Shown: positions 27,675 through 37,392, counted from the stretch's first letter. The stretch: DNA of 64,000 nt from Mesorhizobium_K sp040049215 (GCF_040049215.1 NZ_JBDZDN010000001.1:744001-808000), one strand, 5' to 3'. Notes: generated by a model not told the origin, from the letters alone. Translations and numbers: made by a program.

Positions 27675-28328
27675 ATGGTCATTCGTACCACCGACCACAT
27701 CCGAACCCGCAACCTGCCGATCGGCCTTCTCGCCGCGAATGAGATACGCCGGATCGATGTTTTGAAAGCCTTTTCGTGGGATGCCGAGGGCACGCCGCCG
27801 GCTGCATTCGACATGCCGCTTGACCTGATCTCCGAGACCTTGTCGGAAGATCCGGTGGCGCGGCGTCTGCTCGACGGGCTTGGGCGCGCGGGCGACGAGG
27901 ATGACGATGGCGCCTACGAGACCGCGTTGCGGCTGGCGCTGGTTGCGCGTCTGTTGAGCTCTCGTCCCGGGAAAGCGGAAAATCAAGCTGATGAATTGCA
28001 GAAGTGGCGTCTGAAGCGCGTCACAGCCTATGTCGAGGAACACATCGGCCGAGCGCTGCCCTTGTCCGAACTGGCAAGGATAGCCGGGCTGAGCCGTATG
28101 TATTTTGCCGCGCGCTTTCGCGCGGCGACCGGTATGCGGCCGCATGACTATGTGGTGCGGCGGCGCATAGAACGGGCCAAGGATCTCCTCGTCCGGACCG
28201 ACGACACATTGGCCTTCATTGCGATGGACGTCGGATTCCAGACGCAGGCCCACTTCACCACCGTATTCAAGAAAGTCGTCGGGCATACGCCGGGCCGCTG
28301 GCGTTCGATCAATCGACCAATGGTTTAG
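27675..28328 (+). CDS. AraC-family transcriptional regulator
   Basis: A 217-residue regulator. The C-terminal double helix-turn-helix is at about residues 115-215: LPLSELARIAGLSRMYFAAR, FRAATGMRPHDYV, RIERAKDLLV, and IAMDVGFQTQAHFTTVFKK. The N-terminal 110 residues do not show a recognisable cupin domain and are shorter than in AraC itself. It lies 76 bases upstream of the efflux pump genes in the same direction and probably activates them in response to a toxic compound. Confidence 0.87.
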   Translation: MVIRTTDHIRTRNLPIGLLAANEIRRIDVLKAFSWDAEGTPPAAFDMPLDLISETLSEDPVARRLLDGLGRAGDEDDDGAYETALRLALVARLLSSRPGKAENQADELQKWRLKRVTAYVEEHIGRALPLSELARIAGLSRMYFAARFRAATGMRPHDYVVRRRIERAKDLLVRTDDTLAFIAMDVGFQTQAHFTTVFKKVVGHTPGRWRSINRPMV

Positions 28329-28404
28329 CAAAAGTCCGCGAAACCGGCCTGACCTCGCCTGAACGGCGCCGGAGTACGACCCATCGAAACGCATGGAGCG
28401 ACAC

Positions 28405-29529
28405 ATGAACGTCGTGATTCACCCCGCAAGCCTGAAAGCGGACGCAGCTCAACCCGCCCCGGCGCAGACGGAGCAATCGAAGCTGTCGATCCTCAAGCGG
28501 GCTGCCTTGGGGGCCGCCGCCATCGCCCTGCTTGGAGCGGGAGCCTATCTGGGTTGGCAATTCTGGACGGTCTGGCGCTTTGAAGAGGCGACCGACGACG
28601 CCTATGTACAGGCCGACATAGTCGCCATTGCGCCGCAGGTTGCAGGATATCTTGCGAGCGTCGCTGTTTCCGACAACCAGCATGTCAAGGCTGGTGACAT
28701 CCTGGCGACGATCGACCCTCGCGACTATCAGGCGGCCGTCGACCAGGCCAAAGCCGATGTCGCCGGCGCTCAGGCAGCGATCGAAAGCGCCGAGGCGCAG
28801 CTCGGGGAGCAGCAGGCCCTGATCGAGGAGGCGAGCGCCACGCTCGATGCCGACCGGGCGACCGAGACCTATGCCCGGCAGAACAACAAGCGCTTCGGTA
28901 CGCTTGCCGACACCGGTTACGGCTCGGTGCAGAACGCGCAGCAGGCGGCTTCCCAGATCGCCGCCGCATCGGCGATAGTCGCCAAGGACAAGGCAGCACT
29001 CGACGCCGCGCAGGCGCAGGTCGCCACGTTGAATGCACAACTCGCGGGCGCCAGAGCAGCGCTGCAGCACAACAAGGCGGTACAGGAACAGGCTGAGCTC
29101 AACCTCGGTTATTCGGTGCTGCGCGCGCCGGTCGACGGCGTGGTCGGCATGCGCCAGTTGAGAGTCGGCCTCTACGTGCAGCCCGGCACGCAGTTGCTCG
29201 CGATCGTACCGCTCGCCAACACCTATATCGTCGCCAACTACAAGGAAACGCAACTCGCCGATGTCGAGCCCGGCCAGCCCGTTCGGATCGATGTCGACAC
29301 GTTCGCGGGCACTCCGGTGCGAGGCACGGTCGAAAGCATCGCACCGGCGAGCGGACAGGAATTCTCGCTGCTGCCGCCTGACAACGCAACGGGCAACTTC
29401 ACCAAGATCGTCCAGCGCATACCGGTCAAGATCGCGATCGACCGGACGGACCCTCTGGCGGGACGGCTGCTGCCGGGCATGTCCGTAACCACCACGATCG
29501 AAATCGGCCACTCTCCTTCGGCCAAGTAG
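28405..29529 (+). CDS. HlyD/EmrA-family membrane fusion protein
   Basis: A 374-residue periplasmic adaptor. After a short cytoplasmic stretch, one membrane helix (AALGAAAIALLGAGAYLG) anchors it. The first half of the lipoyl-like barrel is DDAYVQADIVAIAPQVAGYL, followed by a long coiled-coil region of alanine/glutamine-rich heptads (about residues 115-225) and the second barrel half LRAPVDGVVGM. GGAG stands seven bases before the ATG at 28405; a further ATG at 28393 is possible. It pairs with the MFS pump 13 bases downstream to export drugs across both membranes with a TolC-like partner encoded elsewhere. Confidence 0.9.
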   Translation: MNVVIHPASLKADAAQPAPAQTEQSKLSILKRAALGAAAIALLGAGAYLGWQFWTVWRFEEATDDAYVQADIVAIAPQVAGYLASVAVSDNQHVKAGDILATIDPRDYQAAVDQAKADVAGAQAAIESAEAQLGEQQALIEEASATLDADRATETYARQNNKRFGTLADTGYGSVQNAQQAASQIAAASAIVAKDKAALDAAQAQVATLNAQLAGARAALQHNKAVQEQAELNLGYSVLRAPVDGVVGMRQLRVGLYVQPGTQLLAIVPLANTYIVANYKETQLADVEPGQPVRIDVDTFAGTPVRGTVESIAPASGQEFSLLPPDNATGNFTKIVQRIPVKIAIDRTDPLAGRLLPGMSVTTTIEIGHSPSAK

Positions 29530-29542
29530 GGGCGCAGGTTTC

Positions 29543-31114
29543 ATGTCCGGCCCCGACCAGCCCAGCGCGCCGCCGGAACAACGGAACGCCAGCTTCCGGG
29601 AATGGGTATCCGTCTTCGGATGCATGCTCGGCGCGCTGATCGCCGTCCTCGACATCCAGATCACCAACTCTTCGCTGCCGGAGATCGAAGGCGGCATCGG
29701 AACGGGCGCCGACAACGGGACCTGGATTTCCACCGCCTACCTGATCGGCGAGATCATCATGATCCCGCTGACCGACTATTTCAGCCGCGTCTTCACCGTG
29801 CGCCGCTTCCTGCTCACCAGCGTCTGGCTGTTCCTTCTCTTTTCTGTCGCCTGCGCCTTCGCGACCAGTCTTCCCGAGATGATCGTGCTGCGCGGCATGC
29901 AGGGCTTCTGGGGCGGCGTGTTCATCCCTCTGGCGTTTGCACGCGTGCTGACCACATTACCCAGGCGCCAGCAGCCGGTGGGCCTCGCTGTCTTCGCGAT
30001 GACCGCGACCTTCGGACCCTCCATCGGTCCCACGATCGGCGGCTATCTGACCGAGAACTACGGATGGCAGTACATCTTTCTCGTCAATCTGGTCCCGGGC
30101 GCCGTGATGCTGACGCTGCTCTATCCAACGCTCGAACGGCAGAGAATGAATCTCGGGCTGCTGAGGCAGGGCGACTGGTGGGGCATAGCCTTCATGGCGA
30201 TCGGACTTGCCTGCCTCCAGACGGTTCTGGACGAGGGCAACACCGACGACTGGTTCGGTTCGCCGCTCATCGTGCGCCTTTCCATCATCGCGGGTGTCGC
30301 ACTCGGGATCTTCGTCGCCATCGAGCTCAGGAGCCCGAACCCGGCGGTTCACCTCAGGCTTCTCGGCCATCGCAACTTCGCGCTAGGCACGGTGGCCAAC
30401 ATCGCGGTAGGCGTCGCGCTGTACGGTTCGGTCTATGTCCTGCCGGCCTATCTGCAGGAGATCCAGGGCTATAACGCCGAGCAGGTTGGCCTGGTGCTGG
30501 CGTGGGTCGGGTTGCCACAACTCCTGATCATACCGTTCGTACCCTTGCTGCAGAAGCGCTTCGACGCGCGCGCCATCGTCGTTGCCGGCCTTTTGGTCTT
30601 CGCCGCCAGTTGCTTCATGAACACTCATCTCAGCGCCGACAGCGGGGCCGACCAGTTCATGTCGTCCAACATCGTTCGCGCGCTCGGTCAGGCGGTCGTG
30701 CTTGCGCCGCTTGCGGGCATCGCCCTCATCGGCATCCCGAAGGAGATGTCGGGCGCGGCGTCGGGCGTATTCAACATGATGCGCAACCTGGGAGGCGCGG
30801 TCGGCACGGCGGCGCTCGCCACAGTCATCACCAAGCGCGAACAGTTCCATTCCAACATCGTTGGACAGTCAGTCACGGCCTATGACGCCAACGTCGAGCA
30901 ATTCCTCGCGGAAGCGCAACACAGGTTCCTGCAGCAAGGAACCGGTGACCCCGAACTTGCCCGACATCAGGCCGAGGTTCTGCTGGGCACGTTGGTCGAG
31001 CAGCAATCCCTCGTCATGGCCTTTTCGGACACGTTCCTGGTGCTGGGATGCATTCTGCTCACGGCTGCGGTCGCCGTGGTCTTCACCCGGGGGCGCGCCG
31101 CGGGCACGGCGTGA
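29543..31114 (+). CDS. DHA2-family MFS multidrug exporter (EmrB-like)
   Basis: A 523-residue inner-membrane antiporter with the 14-helix DHA2 layout. The first helix region is CMLGALIAVLDIQITNSSLP, motif A-like ATDYFSR equivalent is PLTDYFSRVFTVRRFLL, and GATFGPSIGPTIGGYL-type motif C is present as MTATFGPSIGPTIGGYL. It uses proton exchange to expel hydrophobic compounds through the adaptor encoded just before it. Its 3' end converges on the malonate decarboxylase operon. Confidence 0.9.
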   Translation: MSGPDQPSAPPEQRNASFREWVSVFGCMLGALIAVLDIQITNSSLPEIEGGIGTGADNGTWISTAYLIGEIIMIPLTDYFSRVFTVRRFLLTSVWLFLLFSVACAFATSLPEMIVLRGMQGFWGGVFIPLAFARVLTTLPRRQQPVGLAVFAMTATFGPSIGPTIGGYLTENYGWQYIFLVNLVPGAVMLTLLYPTLERQRMNLGLLRQGDWWGIAFMAIGLACLQTVLDEGNTDDWFGSPLIVRLSIIAGVALGIFVAIELRSPNPAVHLRLLGHRNFALGTVANIAVGVALYGSVYVLPAYLQEIQGYNAEQVGLVLAWVGLPQLLIIPFVPLLQKRFDARAIVVAGLLVFAASCFMNTHLSADSGADQFMSSNIVRALGQAVVLAPLAGIALIGIPKEMSGAASGVFNMMRNLGGAVGTAALATVITKREQFHSNIVGQSVTAYDANVEQFLAEAQHRFLQQGTGDPELARHQAEVLLGTLVEQQSLVMAFSDTFLVLGCILLTAAVAVVFTRGRAAGTA

Positions 31115-31214
31115 CCAGCCGGTCGTGCCAACGACTTCACACCGGCGATCAGATCGAAGCGCTCGACTGGGACTTCAGATGGCGTCGGCATGTCTCACCG
31201 GCTCGTCTTCGCCT

Positions 31215-32147
31215 TCAAGGCGCCGCTTCCATCCAGCGGCGCAGCCCGGCGACGGAGCGGAAATCGGCGGCGCTGCGTGCCGGTATACCGGGCTCGAACT
31301 CGGTCATCATCCGGGCCAATGCATCGCCGGGCCCCAGTTCGAGCACGCGGGACGGCCGGGAGGCACGGCACGCATCCATGCAGGCCGCCCAATCAATGGT
31401 CGTCGAGACCTGTGCGGCGAGCTTGACTAAACCATCGGCAACGCTGCGAACCGGCCTTCCGTCAATCCCGCTGATCAGCCGCACGTCGCGCGGCAAAGCG
31501 GCTTCCGCGTCGATTTCCGTCAGCAGCTCGCCGAAGCGTTCGCTCGCGCCCTTGAGAGCAGGCGTATGCGAGGCAACGTGGACGGGCAGCATCGTCGCTC
31601 GGGTGGCGCCGTGTGCCGTGGCGTCCGTCAGTGCCCGCTGGAGATCCGCCGCTCGTCCCCCGACGATGAAGTGGAGCAGGCCGTTGACGATAGCGACGTC
31701 GAGCCCGTGGGCGCGGCAAAGTCCATCGACCACATCGCGCCGCAGGCCGACGATGGCGGCGAGCCCGGAGGGCTCGCGCGTCGCCCCGTCCATGACGGCA
31801 GCGCGGCGCACCACGAGGTCGAAGGCGCTCGACGCGTCGATGACGCCGGCGACCGCCCAGGCCGGCACTTCGCCCGCGCTGTAGCCGGCGACGATCAGCG
31901 GGCGCGGAACTGATGGGCCGACTACGACCCAAACGGCAAGCGCCGCCGCGCAGCAGAGCACCTGGGCAACGTCGTTGCGGTGTATGATGTCGCCACCCTG
32001 CCGGACAAGATCGCGCGGATCACGGTTGCCGAGCACGCGGCCGGCGGCCGCGAAGACAGGAGCCGCCGCAGGCTCGGAGGCGACAAGGTCGAACATACCC
32101 GACCTTTGGTTGCCTTGCCCCGAGCAAAGAATAGCGATGCCGCTCAC
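31215..32147 (-). CDS. mdcH: Malonate decarboxylase subunit epsilon (malonyl-S-ACP:CoA transacylase)
   Basis: A 310-residue acyltransferase of the FabD fold. It starts with the family motif ILCSGQGNQRSGMF and has the nucleophile elbow AGYSAGEVPAWA with its active serine, and the late ASHTPALKGA with the catalytic histidine. It loads malonyl (from malonyl-CoA) onto the carrier protein during activation of the decarboxylase. The start is a GTG at 32147 that overlaps the mdcB stop (GTGA). Last gene of the mdc operon. Confidence 0.92.
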   Translation of the reverse strand: MSGIAILCSGQGNQRSGMFDLVASEPAAAPVFAAAGRVLGNRDPRDLVRQGGDIIHRNDVAQVLCCAAALAVWVVVGPSVPRPLIVAGYSAGEVPAWAVAGVIDASSAFDLVVRRAAVMDGATREPSGLAAIVGLRRDVVDGLCRAHGLDVAIVNGLLHFIVGGRAADLQRALTDATAHGATRATMLPVHVASHTPALKGASERFGELLTEIDAEAALPRDVRLISGIDGRPVRSVADGLVKLAAQVSTTIDWAACMDACRASRPSRVLELGPGDALARMMTEFEPGIPARSAADFRSVAGLRRWMEAAP

Positions 32148-33040
32148 AGCCCGTTCTCAAGGCGGTCGAGGAAGATCGTCACCGCCAGCAGATCGGCCGA
32201 GCCGCCCGGGCTGAGGCGCCGCGCCACGAACCTGCGGTGCACGGTCGTGGCATGGGCGAGCCAGTCCGCGCCGCCGACGCCTCCGGCAAGAAGGAAATCG
32301 CTGGCCGCGCGGCGTGCGTCGCGCAGCCCCTCCACCCCGCCGCGGTGGAGCAAGTTGGTATCCTCCATCGCCGCCAGCAATGCGAAGAAGGCGTGCACGC
32401 GCGCGGGCTCCTCCTTGCCCGCAAGCGCCCGTCCGGCCCGCAGTGCGGGCAGGCCGATCCGCAGGGCATGCGGAAATCCGCTCGCCGCCTCGGCCCGGGC
32501 GCCGCCTGAGCCGAAGCGCCGCAGCGCGGCGCTGCCGTGGCTGTTCAGCGGGATCGGGCCGCGCATGATGTCACGGCCCCAGCGCTCCGCGACTGTCCGT
32601 GCCAGCCACTCTGCCGAAAGGCAGGACCGCTCGGCGCGTGCTGCGCCAGCGGCCGCACAGAGCAGCCCCAACGCGAAGATTGCGCCTCGATGCGTGTTTG
32701 CGCCGCCGGTGACGGCCAGCATGGCGTCTTCCGCGAGCCGTCCGATTCGCCGCAACTCATCCATGTCGGCCCCGGCCCCGCCGGCATCGGCAAGCTCGGC
32801 ATAGAAGGGCCGAAGCACGTCGATGCTGCGAAGGAAGGTGCCGTAGTCCATGTCGTCATGGCTGCCATTGTCGAACGGGCTGACGAGCCCCGGCTTGGGC
32901 CATGTGTCGAGCTCGGCGAGCAGCGCGTCCGCCGCCATGCCGCCGAACCGATCGGCGTCGACAGGCGCTAACGATGCCCGCCCGTGCGCCGGGGGGCGCT
33001 TCGCCAAACCTTCAGTCAGACGAAGAGATGTCGTGCGCAT
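32144..33040 (-). CDS. mdcB: Triphosphoribosyl-dephospho-CoA synthase
   Basis: A 298-residue CitG/MdcB-type enzyme that makes 2'-(5''-triphosphoribosyl)-3'-dephospho-CoA, the precursor of the decarboxylase prosthetic group, from ATP and dephospho-CoA. The hallmark PKPGLVSPFDNGSHDDMDYG is at about residues 48-67, with NTHRGAIFALG and DTNLLHRGG further on. It overlaps mdcG by 25 bases and mdcH by four. In Pseudomonas and Acinetobacter mdcB follows mdcA; here it lies between mdcG and mdcH. Confidence 0.92.
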   Translation of the reverse strand: MRTTSLRLTEGLAKRPPAHGRASLAPVDADRFGGMAADALLAELDTWPKPGLVSPFDNGSHDDMDYGTFLRSIDVLRPFYAELADAGGAGADMDELRRIGRLAEDAMLAVTGGANTHRGAIFALGLLCAAAGAARAERSCLSAEWLARTVAERWGRDIMRGPIPLNSHGSAALRRFGSGGARAEAASGFPHALRIGLPALRAGRALAGKEEPARVHAFFALLAAMEDTNLLHRGGVEGLRDARRAASDFLLAGGVGGADWLAHATTVHRRFVARRLSPGGSADLLAVTIFLDRLENGL

Positions 33041-33693
33041 CTTAGCTCCGTTCCATGCATTGATTTGACCAGGACCGTGCCGCCGGGGCGGGCGAGTTCG
33101 CCGCGCAGTTCGCGCCAGTTCACCGCTTCGCCGTTGTTGAGGATGATCTCCCCATCGAGCCGGGCCGGGCCGGCGTCGTCGAGCGCCGCGAGACTGTCGA
33201 GCAACTCATCCAGCCCCTCACGGCACGGCGCCTGCCAGATGAGGTCGATGTCGGAGTCGGATCGCACATAGGCGAGCCCGGTCAGATGCTGCCAGAGCAG
33301 CGCGCCGAAGACGGCCGGCCGTAGCCCTAACCGCCTCCCAAGATCGGCAGCGGCCTCCAATTGTGGGCACAGCTGCGCGGGGGCCGACCGAGCTGTCTCG
33401 GCAGGGGACACGGACGCGACGTTGGTAGCTGTGCACCCGGCTGAGAGGAGGAAGCCAAGCCTCATCTTGCCGAGCGCGGGCGGCAGGGGGAGTCCGACGG
33501 CGATCGCGCACTCATCGTCGCCCGTCGTGCCCCCGCGCACGATCACCGGCCAGCCGCGCCGGGCCCAACCTTCGACCAGCCGACGGGACTCGTCGGCCAG
33601 ACAGTGGAGGCTACCGGAGGCGAGGAGCATGTCCCTCCAAGCCCCGGGCTCTACGCGCAGCAGATCATGGCGGCGATACCCATGGCTAGGCAT
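33016..33693 (-). CDS. mdcG: Malonate decarboxylase holo-[acyl-carrier-protein] synthase
   Basis: A 225-residue phosphoribosyl-dephospho-CoA transferase that attaches the prosthetic group to the MdcC serine. The nucleotidyltransferase-like signature is YVRSDSDIDLIWQA with paired aspartates near residue 140. The N terminus PSHGYRRHDLLRV and the basic WPVIVRG segment match MdcG proteins. It overlaps mdcE by 8 bases and mdcB by 25, so translation is coupled. Confidence 0.9.
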   Translation of the reverse strand: MPSHGYRRHDLLRVEPGAWRDMLLASGSLHCLADESRRLVEGWARRGWPVIVRGGTTGDDECAIAVGLPLPPALGKMRLGFLLSAGCTATNVASVSPAETARSAPAQLCPQLEAAADLGRRLGLRPAVFGALLWQHLTGLAYVRSDSDIDLIWQAPCREGLDELLDSLAALDDAGPARLDGEIILNNGEAVNWRELRGELARPGGTVLVKSMHGTELRCARHLFV

Positions 33694-34417
33694 GGTGGTC
33701 GCCAGACGCTTGCCACGCCACGCGCCGTGCGATCTGCGCGGCGATCGGCCGGCCGCCGCGCTCGGCGCCGAGCGTGTCCCTCATATCGCGCGCGGGAAAG
33801 GCCGCCAGCGTGGCTTCGAGTTGATCGGCGAGCGGCTTCGCGGGATCCCAGACCTCGGCAACCGCGCCGACCGCGGTCATGGAGGCAAGGCCCGGCGAGA
33901 AGACCGGCGTTGTCTTCGACATATGCTTCAGCTTGTCCTCCGGAAGCTTGGTCACGCGCGCCATGGAGGGCAGGTCCATGACCGCCGGCTCGGCTCCCGG
34001 CAGAGCGATAAGCACGTCTGTGGCGAGCGCTGTTGCCAGGAAGGCGCCGGCGACGGCCTTGCCGTAGTTCAGCCCGATGGTGGAATGGCCGCCGCGGCTC
34101 GCAAGCAGAAGGCATTTGGCGAGATGGGCAAGATATTCGTTGAGCCCGAGCATCTCGTCGCGACGGGACATGAGCTGGCCCTGCGTGTCGACAAGGACGA
34201 GAATCGGCGCCGTGCCGCCCCCTGCAAGAATGTCGAGCACGCGCGCGGCCAGCGGCAGGACGCCGGCAATGCCGAGCGCCTCGCCGTCGGCGATGCCGAT
34301 CAATTCGACGGGACGTCCGTCCGCACGGCGGCCGGTTCCGAGGATCAGATGATCCGGGCGGGTGACGACGTCGTGGCCGGCGGGGAACAGGCCGGCGAGA
34401 ATCTCAGCGAGCGTCAT
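33686..34417 (-). CDS. mdcE: Malonate decarboxylase subunit gamma
   Basis: A 243-residue crotonase-like carboxyltransferase subunit which, with MdcD, decarboxylates malonyl-S-ACP to acetyl-S-ACP. Family motifs are ILVLVDTQGQLMSRRDE, RGGHSTIGLNYGKAVAGAFL and PGAEPAVMDLPSMARVTK. The ATG at 34417 overlaps the mdcD stop region by 14 bases. A longer frame upstream is not used since it lies inside mdcD. Confidence 0.92.
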   Translation of the reverse strand: MTLAEILAGLFPAGHDVVTRPDHLILGTGRRADGRPVELIGIADGEALGIAGVLPLAARVLDILAGGGTAPILVLVDTQGQLMSRRDEMLGLNEYLAHLAKCLLLASRGGHSTIGLNYGKAVAGAFLATALATDVLIALPGAEPAVMDLPSMARVTKLPEDKLKHMSKTTPVFSPGLASMTAVGAVAEVWDPAKPLADQLEATLAAFPARDMRDTLGAERGGRPIAAQIARRVAWQASGDHHA

Positions 34418-35333
34418 GATCGGCTCCTTCCACACCGGCGACGAGCGCCGTGAAGGCCTCGTCGTCCATGTTCCGCACGGATTGGGAATCGGGAATCGCG
34501 AGAGCGCTCCACATCTGCGCGGCGCTCTCGCAAGCACCGAGGCGCTTCACGCGCGCCGCAAGCCGGACCTGCTCGGCCTGGAGCGTCGCGAGGTCGAAGG
34601 CGGGCACCCTGTCCATGACGGCGAGCGCGGCCTGGCGGAAGGCAGCGACGGTGTCCCCGCAATAGGCGTCGGCGCCGCCGATCAGGCGGCGGCTGCGTCC
34701 GCCGGTCACGCTCCACACCAGCGCCTTGTCCTGCGAGTCGAACTCCTCGACCCCCTTATTGGTCTCGATCACCTCGGGACCCGTCACGCCGGTGCGCCCC
34801 TGTTCGGAAAGGACGATCCGCGAGCAGGTCGCCGCGGTCAGCCCCGCCCCGCCGAAGGCGCCGGCCCGCCCTCCCACCAGGGCGATAACCGTGACACCGG
34901 CTGCCCGCGCCTCGACGATGGCACGCATGACCTCGGCCACTGCGAGCTCGCCGGCATTGGCCTCCTGCAGGCGCACCCCGCCGCTGTCGAGCAGCAGGAG
35001 GACCGTGCGCGGCAGCTTCGCATCGTCGCGCACGGCGCGCAGCAGGCCGACGAGCTTGGCCCCGCTCACCTCGGCGAAGGTGCCACCCATGAACTGGCCC
35101 TCCTGAGCGGCGACGAGCACCTCGTGGCCCTCCAGTTCGCCGCGTCCGACGATCATGCCGTCGTCGAAGGCCGCCGGCAGGTCGAACAGCGCGAGATGCG
35201 GGCTCATTGCCCGCTCCGTGGGCGGCAGGAACTCGGTGAAGCTGCCCGAATCGAGCAGTCCCGCGAGACGCTCGCGGGCGGTCGAGAGGAACCAACTCGC
35301 GGTATCGGAAGCGGAATGCTTGGTGTCACTCAT
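34404..35333 (-). CDS. mdcD: Malonate decarboxylase subunit beta
   Basis: A 309-residue carboxyltransferase subunit, partner of MdcE, related to acetyl-CoA carboxylase beta chains but without a zinc finger. Visible motifs are LLLLDSGGVRLQEANAGEL and GGRAGAFGGAGLTAA followed by VTGPEVIE. The gene overlaps mdcC by 8 bases at its start and mdcE by 14 at its end. Confidence 0.92.
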   Translation of the reverse strand: MSDTKHSASDTASWFLSTARERLAGLLDSGSFTEFLPPTERAMSPHLALFDLPAAFDDGMIVGRGELEGHEVLVAAQEGQFMGGTFAEVSGAKLVGLLRAVRDDAKLPRTVLLLLDSGGVRLQEANAGELAVAEVMRAIVEARAAGVTVIALVGGRAGAFGGAGLTAATCSRIVLSEQGRTGVTGPEVIETNKGVEEFDSQDKALVWSVTGGRSRRLIGGADAYCGDTVAAFRQAALAVMDRVPAFDLATLQAEQVRLAARVKRLGACESAAQMWSALAIPDSQSVRNMDDEAFTALVAGVEGADHDAR

Positions 35334-35643
35334 GGCCAGCCTCCATGGTCCGAACGCCCTGCAGCAGCCGCAGCATCACCGTGTCGGGCCGCGCCCCCCC
35401 ATCATTGATGGAAATGCGCAGGCCGCCGGGGGAGGCCCGCTCCACGAAATCCGCGACGACCGCCTTCCACACCTCGCCATAGCCACGCACCGGGGTTGCG
35501 ATCTCCACCGTGCACTCGGTATCGGGCAACGTGCGCTCGAGAAGGACTTCGAGATTGCCGGAGCCGACGACGCCGACGATGACGCTGCCCGCCGTGCCGG
35601 CGGCGGGAGCACGGGTCACGTGGCGGAACTTGATGGTTTCCAT
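35326..35643 (-). CDS. mdcC: Malonate decarboxylase acyl carrier protein (subunit delta)
   Basis: A 105-residue carrier protein. The serine that receives the phosphoribosyl-dephospho-CoA group is Ser28 in VVGSGNLEVLLE. The acetyl and malonyl groups are carried on this arm during the decarboxylation cycle. It follows mdcA by 12 bases and overlaps mdcD. Length and the PDTVMLRLLQG segment fit MdcC. Confidence 0.92.
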   Translation of the reverse strand: METIKFRHVTRAPAAGTAGSVIVGVVGSGNLEVLLERTLPDTECTVEIATPVRGYGEVWKAVVADFVERASPGGLRISINDGGARPDTVMLRLLQGVRTMEAGHE

Positions 35644-35655
35644 AGGCCTGCCTCC

Positions 35656-37326
35656 TCACCAGTTGCGGAATTTGCGCGGCGGGTCATAGAGATTGCCCGA
35701 CCAGCGCATCAGCTCCTTGATCGAGCGCGCGGCGAGCAGGCTCCGGTTGGCGTCGAGCGGGTCGATTCCGAGATCTTCGGGCCGCTGGATCACCTTGCGC
35801 GCGCGCAGTCCCTCCACCGTCTTGGCGTCGCGTGCGCGGCCGACATCGGTATAGCCGGCGACGCCGCGGATCGCCTGCTCGCGCTCATAGGCGCCGCGGC
35901 AGAGCAAGAGGTTGGCGATGCCTTCCTCGGTAACGATGTGGCTGACGTCGTCGCCATAGATCATCACCGGTGGAAGCGCGAGGTCGAGCGACTTGGCGAG
36001 CTCGATGCTGTCCAGGCTCTCAACGAAAGCGGGCACGAGTTTCTCGCCGAAGGTCTCGACGATCTGGACGACGAGCTTGCGTCCGCGCGGCAGCACCGTC
36101 CCCTCTCCCGCCGCCTCGCGCCCGGCTTTGAGCCAGGGTGGGCTTGCATGGCGGCGCCCGCGCGGGTCCGAGCCCATGTTCGGCGCTCCGCCGAAGCCGG
36201 CGATGCGATCCTTGGTGAAGGTCGAGGAATTGCCGGCGAGGTCGATCTGCAGGGTCGAGCCAATGAACAGATCGGTCGCATAGAGCCCGGCCGACTGGCA
36301 ATACATGCGGTTCGAGGCCATCGAACCGTCGCGGCCGGTGAAAAAGACGTCCGGCCGGGCGCGCATGTAGTCGTCCATGCCGACTTCCGAGCCGAAGCTG
36401 TGGACCTGTTCGACCCAGCCCGACTCTATGGCGGGAATGAGGGTTGGATGCGGGTTGAGGGCGAAGTGGGTGGCGATCTTCCCCTTGAGTCCCAGCCGCT
36501 CGGCATAGGTCGGCAGGATCAGCTCGATCGCGGCTGTATTGAACCCGATGCCATGGTTCAGCCGCTTCACGCCGTATGGTTCGTAGATGCCCTTTATCGC
36601 CAGCATGGCGCCAAGGATCTGCGTCTCGGTGATCTGCGCCGGATCACGCGTGAACAGCGGCTCGACATAGAAGGGCTCGGGCGCGACCACGACGAAATCC
36701 ACCCGGTCGCCCGGCACATCGACGCGCGGCACCTTGTCGACCAGCTCGTTGACCTGGGCGATGACGATGCCCTGCTTGAAAGCAGTTGCCTCGATGACGA
36801 CGGGCGAGTCCTCTGTGTTGGGACCCATATAGAGGTTGCCGTCGCGATCCGCGCATCGCGCCACGGTGAGCGCCACATGCGGGGTAAGATCGACGAAATA
36901 GCGCGAGAACAGTTCGAGATAGGTATGCACGGCGCCGAGTTCGATCTTGCCGGCCTTGAGCGCCCGCGCGATCGCCGCGCCCTGCGGGCCGGAATAGGAG
37001 AAATCGAGCTTCCTCGCAATGCCGGCCTCGAACAGTTCGAGATGTTCGGCCAGCACCACGCCGGACTGCACGATGTGCAGGTCCTTCACCACAGAGGGGT
37101 CGACCTCCGCGAGGCGGGCGGCGAGGAAGTCCGCCTGCTTCTGGTTGTCGCCCTCGAGGCAGACTCGGTCGCCGGGTCGGACCACCGCCTCCAGCAGCTT
37201 CGTTGTATCTCCGGGTGCGACCTGCTTGCCGCGAGCATGGGCGCTGCCGGCGGCGATGCGCTGCTCGCGTGACTGGCGCAAAGCGTCCCAGATTCTGGTC
37301 GACGAGATGGTCGAAAGGACGGTCAT
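35656..37326 (-). CDS. mdcA: Malonate decarboxylase subunit alpha (acetyl-S-ACP:malonate ACP transferase)
   Basis: A 556-residue CoA-transferase-like subunit that swaps malonate for acetate on the carrier protein, releasing acetate. Diagnostic stretches include GDRVCLEGDNQKQADFLA early, SGPQGAAIARALKAG, GFNTAAIELILPTYAE and FTGRDGSMASNRMYCQSAGL. GAGGTTCCGCC precedes the ATG. It is the first gene of the seven-gene mdc operon (A-C-D-E-G-B-H), which lets the cell turn malonate into acetyl units without biotin. Confidence 0.93.
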   Translation of the reverse strand: MTVLSTISSTRIWDALRQSREQRIAAGSAHARGKQVAPGDTTKLLEAVVRPGDRVCLEGDNQKQADFLAARLAEVDPSVVKDLHIVQSGVVLAEHLELFEAGIARKLDFSYSGPQGAAIARALKAGKIELGAVHTYLELFSRYFVDLTPHVALTVARCADRDGNLYMGPNTEDSPVVIEATAFKQGIVIAQVNELVDKVPRVDVPGDRVDFVVVAPEPFYVEPLFTRDPAQITETQILGAMLAIKGIYEPYGVKRLNHGIGFNTAAIELILPTYAERLGLKGKIATHFALNPHPTLIPAIESGWVEQVHSFGSEVGMDDYMRARPDVFFTGRDGSMASNRMYCQSAGLYATDLFIGSTLQIDLAGNSSTFTKDRIAGFGGAPNMGSDPRGRRHASPPWLKAGREAAGEGTVLPRGRKLVVQIVETFGEKLVPAFVESLDSIELAKSLDLALPPVMIYGDDVSHIVTEEGIANLLLCRGAYEREQAIRGVAGYTDVGRARDAKTVEGLRARKVIQRPEDLGIDPLDANRSLLAARSIKELMRWSGNLYDPPRKFRNW

Positions 37327-37392
37327 GGCGGAACCTCGTGCACCGACGGAAGCCGTCGCATGGCTGACGCCGTGCGACGGCTTGGACTGCGT

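Noticed and set aside
35155..37272. Very long open frame (about 700 codons) on the plus strand opposite mdcA-mdcC-mdcD
   Set aside because: It is antisense to well-recognised malonate decarboxylase genes, has no family resemblance, and such frames are common in GC-rich codon-biased DNA.
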